Positions 59,930 to 64,000 of a DNA stretch of 64,000 bases are shown in pieces; positions within the stretch are counted from its first letter, which is position 1, and each line of letters begins with the position of its first letter. The position numbers and the translations under genes were made by a program. This stretch comes from Pseudomonadota bacterium. Lineage in GTDB: Bacteria > Pseudomonadota > Gammaproteobacteria > Burkholderiales > Burkholderiaceae_C. Below the pieces are notes generated by a model. It saw nothing but the letters and a program-made list of their open reading frames with translations, was not told where the DNA came from and ran no database searches. The stretch covers positions 52,135 through 116,134 of the forward strand of contig JAKAXL010000005.1 in assembly GCA_021816585.1 (NCBI GenBank), given 5' to 3'.

Positions 59930-60675
59930 CACGCGCCCTGCGCGCGCACCGCGCTGAAGCAGTGGCTGAACAAGCCGGCCGGACCCTCCCGCAGCGTCCA
60001 CGCCTCGTCGCGCCCCGGCCACAGCGCGCCGAGCTCGCGCCGCTGGAAGCCGGCATGCACGCTCAGCACCGCATCCTCGCGCGTGACCGCGTTGGCGCCC
60101 AGGGCGCCGATCAGATGGCTGCCGATCAGCGCCACCCTCGCACGCCGCGGCTCGCAGGCGAGGAAGTGGGTGCAGCGTGCGGCGACGGCCCGCAGCAGGT
60201 CGTTCAGCTGCGCCCCCTGGAAATGATGCAGGAACAGGTTGGCCACGATCACGTCCCAGCGCGGGCCGGAGTCGCGCGGACCCGGAGGTGGATCGGGCTC
60301 GGCGGCCCAGTCCAGCACGTCCATCCGCAGCGCACGCGCCGTCCAGCCGAGCCCGGCGTATTGCCGCAGGGTCTGCGGCCGGACCAGCGCCTGCCGGTCG
60401 AGCAGCGTCAGCTCGACGCGCGGCCATGCCGGGGCCAGCGAGCGCGCCACGCGCAGCATCAGCGTGCCGTCGCCGGCGCCGAGTTCGAGCACGCGCAGCA
60501 CGTCGGACTGCGCGCGCGGCAGGGACCATTCCCGCAGGCTCCCCAGCAGGATGGATCGCGTGCCCATGACCCGATGCACGCGCTGCAGATCGCGACGCGA
60601 GCGCATCGCGGCGGGGTCGTCCTCCGCCAGGCCGTCCAGGGTCTCGGCGCCGACGATGCGCGGCAGCGGGTTCAC
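59929..60675 (-). CDS. SAM-dependent methyltransferase of the type III PKS cluster
   Basis: The 248-aa protein probably starts with GTG at 60675, overlapping the PKS stop in a GTGA arrangement. Motif I is VLELGAGDGTLMLRVARSLA, followed by LTLLDRQALV and DVIVANLFLHHFQG. It fits a class I enzyme that methylates a phenolic oxygen or ring carbon of the PKS product. No closer family is recognised. Confidence 0.82.
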   Translation of the reverse strand: MNPLPRIVGAETLDGLAEDDPAAMRSRRDLQRVHRVMGTRSILLGSLREWSLPRAQSDVLRVLELGAGDGTLMLRVARSLAPAWPRVELTLLDRQALVRPQTLRQYAGLGWTARALRMDVLDWAAEPDPPPGPRDSGPRWDVIVANLFLHHFQGAQLNDLLRAVAARCTHFLACEPRRARVALIGSHLIGALGANAVTREDAVLSVHAGFQRRELGALWPGRDEAWTLREGPAGLFSHCFSAVRAQGA

Positions 60676-61733
60676 GCGTCGACCTCCAGCAGCGCGCCGT
60701 GGCAGCTGAAGCCGGCGCCGAAGGACGACAGCCACCACCAGCCCGGCGCGGCGTGGTCGGCCAGCGCGGCCTCCAGCACGAAATACACGAAGGCGCTCGA
60801 CAGATTGCCGTACTCGCGAAGCATGGCCGAGCTGTAGCGCAGATCCTGCGACGACAGCCCGAGTCGGCGCTCCATCGCCAGCAGCACGTCGCGCCCGCCG
60901 GCATGCAGGGCCCAGGTGGCGATGTCGCCGGTCGCGAGCCCGGCTCGCCCCAGCACGACACCGAGGACCTGTTGCGCATGTTCGGCGGCCAGCGACGGAA
61001 CGACCCGGGTGAGGATGTTGCGCAGCATGCCGTCGCGCTGCTCGAACCTCAGCGCCTCGCGCTCGCCCGGCTCCATCAGCGACATGCTGTCCTTCCACGC
61101 GATCCGCGGCCCACCCGGCTTCGGCGACTTCGACAGCACCGCGGCTCCGGCGCCGTCGCCGAACAGGCAGGCGCTGATCAGCACGCCGGGGTCGTTGTCC
61201 AGATACATCGCCGCGCTGCAGATCTCCACGCACACCGACAGCACATGCTCGGCCGCGCCCGCGCCCAGCAGCGCGCGGCCCAGCTGCATGTTGGGCAGGG
61301 CCGCGGCACAGCCCTGCCCCACCAGGTCGAAGGCCGCCACGTCGCGGCGCAGGCCCAGGCCCTCGACCACGTAACCCGACAGTCCCGGGCACAGATAGCC
61401 GGTGCAGGTGCTGACGATGACCGCATCGATGTCGCCGGGCTCGAGTCCGGCCTGCGCCAGTGCGCGCTCGGCGGCCAGCGCGGCCAAGGCGGGGGCGTTG
61501 TCGGCAAAGCGCTGCGCCAGGGTGTTGGGCTCGATGGTGAAGACCTCGTCGAGGGTGTCCACCGCGAGGTGACGCGCCTGCATGCCGTTGTCGCGTTGCA
61601 GGACGGTGTTGGCGATGAAGTGCGAACGCGCATCGAGCCTCGCGAACCATTCGGACTGGCGGAACGCGTCGAGGCAATCCGCCTTCGTGTAGCGCGCCGC
61701 GGGCGTGGCGGTGCCGATACCGCGAAAGTACAT
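60672..61733 (-). CDS. Type III polyketide synthase (chalcone/stilbene synthase-like)
   Basis: The 353-aa protein has the type III PKS triad C142 (VGQGCAAALPNM), H277 (WALHAGGRDV) and N310 (YGNLSSAFVYF), and the closing FGAGFSCHGALLEV segment. It extends an acyl starter with malonyl-CoA and cyclises the chain to a pyrone, resorcinol or phloroglucinol type product. Bacterial relatives include the alkylresorcinol and alkylpyrone synthases. It leads a five-gene cluster in which every junction overlaps. The ATG at 61733 gives a normal family length. Confidence 0.92.
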   Translation of the reverse strand: MYFRGIGTATPAARYTKADCLDAFRQSEWFARLDARSHFIANTVLQRDNGMQARHLAVDTLDEVFTIEPNTLAQRFADNAPALAALAAERALAQAGLEPGDIDAVIVSTCTGYLCPGLSGYVVEGLGLRRDVAAFDLVGQGCAAALPNMQLGRALLGAGAAEHVLSVCVEICSAAMYLDNDPGVLISACLFGDGAGAAVLSKSPKPGGPRIAWKDSMSLMEPGEREALRFEQRDGMLRNILTRVVPSLAAEHAQQVLGVVLGRAGLATGDIATWALHAGGRDVLLAMERRLGLSSQDLRYSSAMLREYGNLSSAFVYFVLEAALADHAAPGWWWLSSFGAGFSCHGALLEVDA

Positions 61734-61941
61734 GGGTCGATCGCCTTGGAAGAAGTGCAGGAGTTCGCGCGGGACGGCTGCGCGGTGCGGGCGGATGGAG
61801 TCGGCGGCGCATCGTGCTCGCCATCCGACGAGCCGGCGCGGCGGCCGACTTTGGTCGAGGGTATCAAGGTTTGCGTGAACCCGTGCATTCAAAATGCGAC
61901 GAAGCGGCCGCGCCGCGGGCCCGCGCGCCGTCACGCCTGCC

Positions 61942-62565
61942 TCAGACGATGGATCCCGCCAGCAGCCGCAGCGCGAGCACGCACATGGTGGTGCCTGTCA
62001 GCATGTCGAGGATCTGCCATGCGCGGGCGCGCGCGAAGCACGGCGCCAGCCACCGCCCGCCGAACCCCAGCAGCACGAACCACGAGGTGCTCGCGGCGAT
62101 GGCTCCGGCCACGAACCACACGCGCAGGCCGGCGGGCTGGCGGGCGCCGAGGTTGCCTACCAGAAGCACCGTATCCAGGTAGACATGCGGGTTCAACAGC
62201 GTAAAGGCCGCGGCCTGCAGCATCACCGCGCGCCAGCCCGGGTCCGGCGCGCCCACCGCGGTCACCAGGCCGCGGGGTCGGCGCGCGTGCACCAGGGCCC
62301 GCGCGCCGTAGGCCACGAGAAAGAGCACCCCGGCCAGCGCGAGCGCGTGCGACAGGCGGGGGCTGTGGCCGAGCACCCGCGCCACGCCGCAGACGCCGAC
62401 GATGACCAGCACCGCGTCGGCCAGCACGCACCACAGCACCACGGCGAGCACATGCTGGCGGCGGATCGCCTGGCGCAGCACGAAGGCATTCTGGGCGCCG
62501 ATGGCCACGAGAAGTCCGAGGCTCAGGCTGAAACCCAGGGCGAAGGGTCCGAAGGCGATGTCCAT
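61942..62565 (-). CDS. argO: LysE/ArgO-family amino acid exporter
   Basis: The 207-aa protein (MDIAFGPFALGFSLSLGLLVAIGAQNAFVLRQ) has six membrane helices and the LysE family landmarks GAQNAFVLRQAIRR and FTLLNPHVYLDTVLLVG. It exports basic amino acids such as arginine or lysine. A start at 62583 is equally possible. It is divergent from an ArgP/LysG-type regulator across about 90 bp, the normal pair. Confidence 0.9.
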   Translation of the reverse strand: MDIAFGPFALGFSLSLGLLVAIGAQNAFVLRQAIRRQHVLAVVLWCVLADAVLVIVGVCGVARVLGHSPRLSHALALAGVLFLVAYGARALVHARRPRGLVTAVGAPDPGWRAVMLQAAAFTLLNPHVYLDTVLLVGNLGARQPAGLRVWFVAGAIAASTSWFVLLGFGGRWLAPCFARARAWQILDMLTGTTMCVLALRLLAGSIV

Positions 62566-62655
62566 GGCATTGCGTCCATCCATGGTGCCAGCTTGCTGGA
62601 TCGCCCCATCAAAGGCAAACTATCTTTTCTTCTCCCACATTAGCCGAACTGATCC

Positions 62656-63561
62656 ATGCTCGACTACGCGGCCGTCGCCGCGCTGGCCGCGGTGGTGCGC
62701 GAGGGCAGCTTCGATGCCGCGGCCCGCACGCTGCACGTCACGCCCAGCGCCGTGTCCCAGCGAATTCGCTCCCTCGAGGAACGCATGGGCTGTACCCTCG
62801 TGCAACGCGGGCAGCCATGCCGTGCGACGGCGGTCGGGCAACGGCTGTGCCAGCATCTCGATCGCGTGCATCTGCTGGAGCAGGAACTGGCGCAAGCGCT
62901 GCCGCTTCCAGGACTGGACGCCGGTGCCCGGGTCACGCTGCGCGTGGCCGTCAACGCGGACAGCCTGGCGACGTGGTTCGCGCCGGTGGCCAGCGGCTAC
63001 GCCGCGCAGGCGCCGGTCCTGATGGACCTTTCCATCGACGACGAAGGCCATACGGTCGAGTGGCTGCGCAGCGGGGCCGTACTGGCCGCGGTGTCGGCCC
63101 AGGCCCGCGCCCCGGGGGGCTGCAACAGCGAGGCGCTGGGGTCCATGCGCTACGTCGCCGCCGCCGGCCCCGGCTTCGTCGCAGCGCATTTCCCCGACGG
63201 GGTCCACGCCGCCAGCCTGGCCCGCGCGCCCTGCCTGGTGTTCAACGCCCAGGACGAGCTGCAGGCGCGCTGGGTGCGCAGGCGCTGCCGCCGCGATGTC
63301 GATCTGCCCCGGCACGTCCTGCCGTCGCCTCAGGGTTTCGTCGCGGCCGCGCTGGCGGGCATGGGCTGGGGCATGCATCCGCTGGCGCTGGTGGCGTCCC
63401 ATCTGCGCGACGGCACGCTGGTGGAACTCGTCGAGCACACCCCGCTGGACATCGCCTTGCACTGGCACTACGCGCGCGCGGCCTCGCGCCTGCTGGACGA
63501 TCTGACCCGGGAGGTGCGCCGCGCCGCGCGCGGCGCGCTGCTGCCCGCACGTTCGCCTTGA
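62656..63561 (+). CDS. argP: ArgP/LysG-type LysR regulator of the amino acid exporter
   Basis: The 301-aa protein starts MLDYAAVAALAAVVREGSF. It has the ArgP-type HTH (FDAAARTLHVTPSAVSQRIRSLEERMG) with VTLRVAVNADSLATWF opening the effector domain, a signature of the ArgP/IciA/LysG group. In E. coli ArgP activates argO in response to arginine. The divergent exporter here makes the same circuit likely. Confidence 0.9.
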   Translation: MLDYAAVAALAAVVREGSFDAAARTLHVTPSAVSQRIRSLEERMGCTLVQRGQPCRATAVGQRLCQHLDRVHLLEQELAQALPLPGLDAGARVTLRVAVNADSLATWFAPVASGYAAQAPVLMDLSIDDEGHTVEWLRSGAVLAAVSAQARAPGGCNSEALGSMRYVAAAGPGFVAAHFPDGVHAASLARAPCLVFNAQDELQARWVRRRCRRDVDLPRHVLPSPQGFVAAALAGMGWGMHPLALVASHLRDGTLVELVEHTPLDIALHWHYARAASRLLDDLTREVRRAARGALLPARSP

Positions 63562-63722
63562 CGAAGGCCCGCGCGGCGCGCGACAAGGCGCGAGACGGGC
63601 ACCGCCTGGTAACACTCTCTTGCAATTCGTCGGCGTCGGCTGTCGCGAATGCTTACGCGCATCTCGTTATGGCCCGCAATGCATGCAGATTGTTCCGATC
63701 GCTCACATTGCGGAGTCTTTCC

Positions 63723-64000
63723 ATGAATCGACGAATCCTCCCCTCGCCGGCCTTGCTGTGCGCGCTCGCGCTGGGTGCGCTGGCCCCGCTGGCTTCGGCC
63801 CACGCGGCAAACGCCTGGGAACGCGCCCATCCCCGCCGCGACCAGGTGCTCGACCGCACCCGGCACCTGAATGCGCGCATCCGCCAGGAGCGGCGCGAAG
63901 GCGAGCTCACGGGCGCCCAGGCGCGCGGTCTGCACCAGCAGGTGCGCAACACGCGCCTGGAGCAGCGTGGCATGGCGCGCAGCAACGGCGGCTACATCAC
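63723..64000 (+). CDS. Small exported basic protein (partial, cut by window end)
   Basis: The first 92 residues are visible. A signal peptide (ILPSPALLCALALGALAPL, then ASAHAA) is followed by charged helices HPRRDQVLDRTRHLNARIRQ and EGELTGAQARGLHQQVRNT and a final SNGGYIT. The pattern of HPRRxxV and repeated RIxxExREGxLxxxQAxxLH is shared by a group of small periplasmic proteins of unknown role. The C-terminus lies outside the window. Confidence 0.75.
   Translation, partial: MNRRILPSPALLCALALGALAPLASAHAANAWERAHPRRDQVLDRTRHLNARIRQERREGELTGAQARGLHQQVRNTRLEQRGMARSNGGYI

Noticed and set aside
1..64000. tRNA, rRNA, CRISPR arrays, transposases, phage genes
   Set aside because: I looked for them by eye on both strands and found no supportable candidate.

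Overview
The window is about 70% GC and densely coded on both strands. It reads as a chromosomal segment of a betaproteobacterium, most likely Burkholderiales. The indications are an NAD-linked molybdenum formate dehydrogenase operon in the fdsGBA-fdhD-fdsD order known from Cupriavidus, a DUF3563-like small protein, a stand-alone type III polyketide synthase cluster, and many LysR regulators divergent from small catabolic operons. The genus cannot be read from the sequence. I saw no tRNA, rRNA, CRISPR array, insertion sequence or integrase.

Layout. 1-4.1 kb: tamB (cut by the window edge), tamA, and a PaiB-like flavin protein. 4.1-14.7 kb: formate dehydrogenase operon, its divergent ModE-like regulator, a LysR gene and an oxalate/formate-antiporter-family carrier. 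14.8-19.2 kb: a soluble chemoreceptor and a membrane GGDEF-EAL protein. 19.3-25.6 kb: a five-gene operon (DUF3311 peptide, sodium/solute symporter, YtcJ-like amidohydrolase, CobW-type GTPase, metallophosphoesterase) divergent from a LysR gene, with a perfect T-N11-A palindrome between them. 25.6-28.2 kb: small and decayed genes, including a gutted acetyltransferase, two paralogous short proteins, a small-RNA-like locus and a short Rossmann protein. 28.4-31.7 kb: a methyltransferase, a LysR gene and ligAB (protocatechuate 4,5-dioxygenase). 31.7-40.3 kb: a lone GspE/PilB ATPase and two large secreted paralogues (784 and 798 aa) around a ModA-like protein and cspA. 40.4-48.5 kb: a sulfolactate catabolic island (HutC-type GntR regulator, suyAB, sulfonate-type ABC importer, slcC-like and comC-like dehydrogenases, TauE exporter). 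48.5-54.3 kb: succinate dehydrogenase/fumarate reductase genes interleaved with a two-subunit class I fumarase, plus a divergent LysR gene. 54.3-57.1 kb: a PAS-GGDEF-EAL protein and a TetR regulator. 57.1-61.7 kb: a polyketide or lipid cluster (type III PKS, methyltransferase, FAD oxidoreductase, ACP, ketosynthase) with every junction overlapping. 61.9-64 kb: an ArgO/LysE exporter with an ArgP-type regulator, and the start of a small exported protein.

How it fits together. Much of the window serves small organic acids and organosulfonates: formate oxidation to CO2 with NADH formation, a likely oxalate/formate-type carrier, sulfolactate conversion to pyruvate and sulfite with sulfite export, C4-dicarboxylate interconversion, and aromatic ring cleavage. 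The least explained parts are the tandem secreted paralogues, whose C-terminal thirds carry what looks like a chymotrypsin-type triad with identical spacing, and the type III PKS/ACP/ketosynthase cluster.
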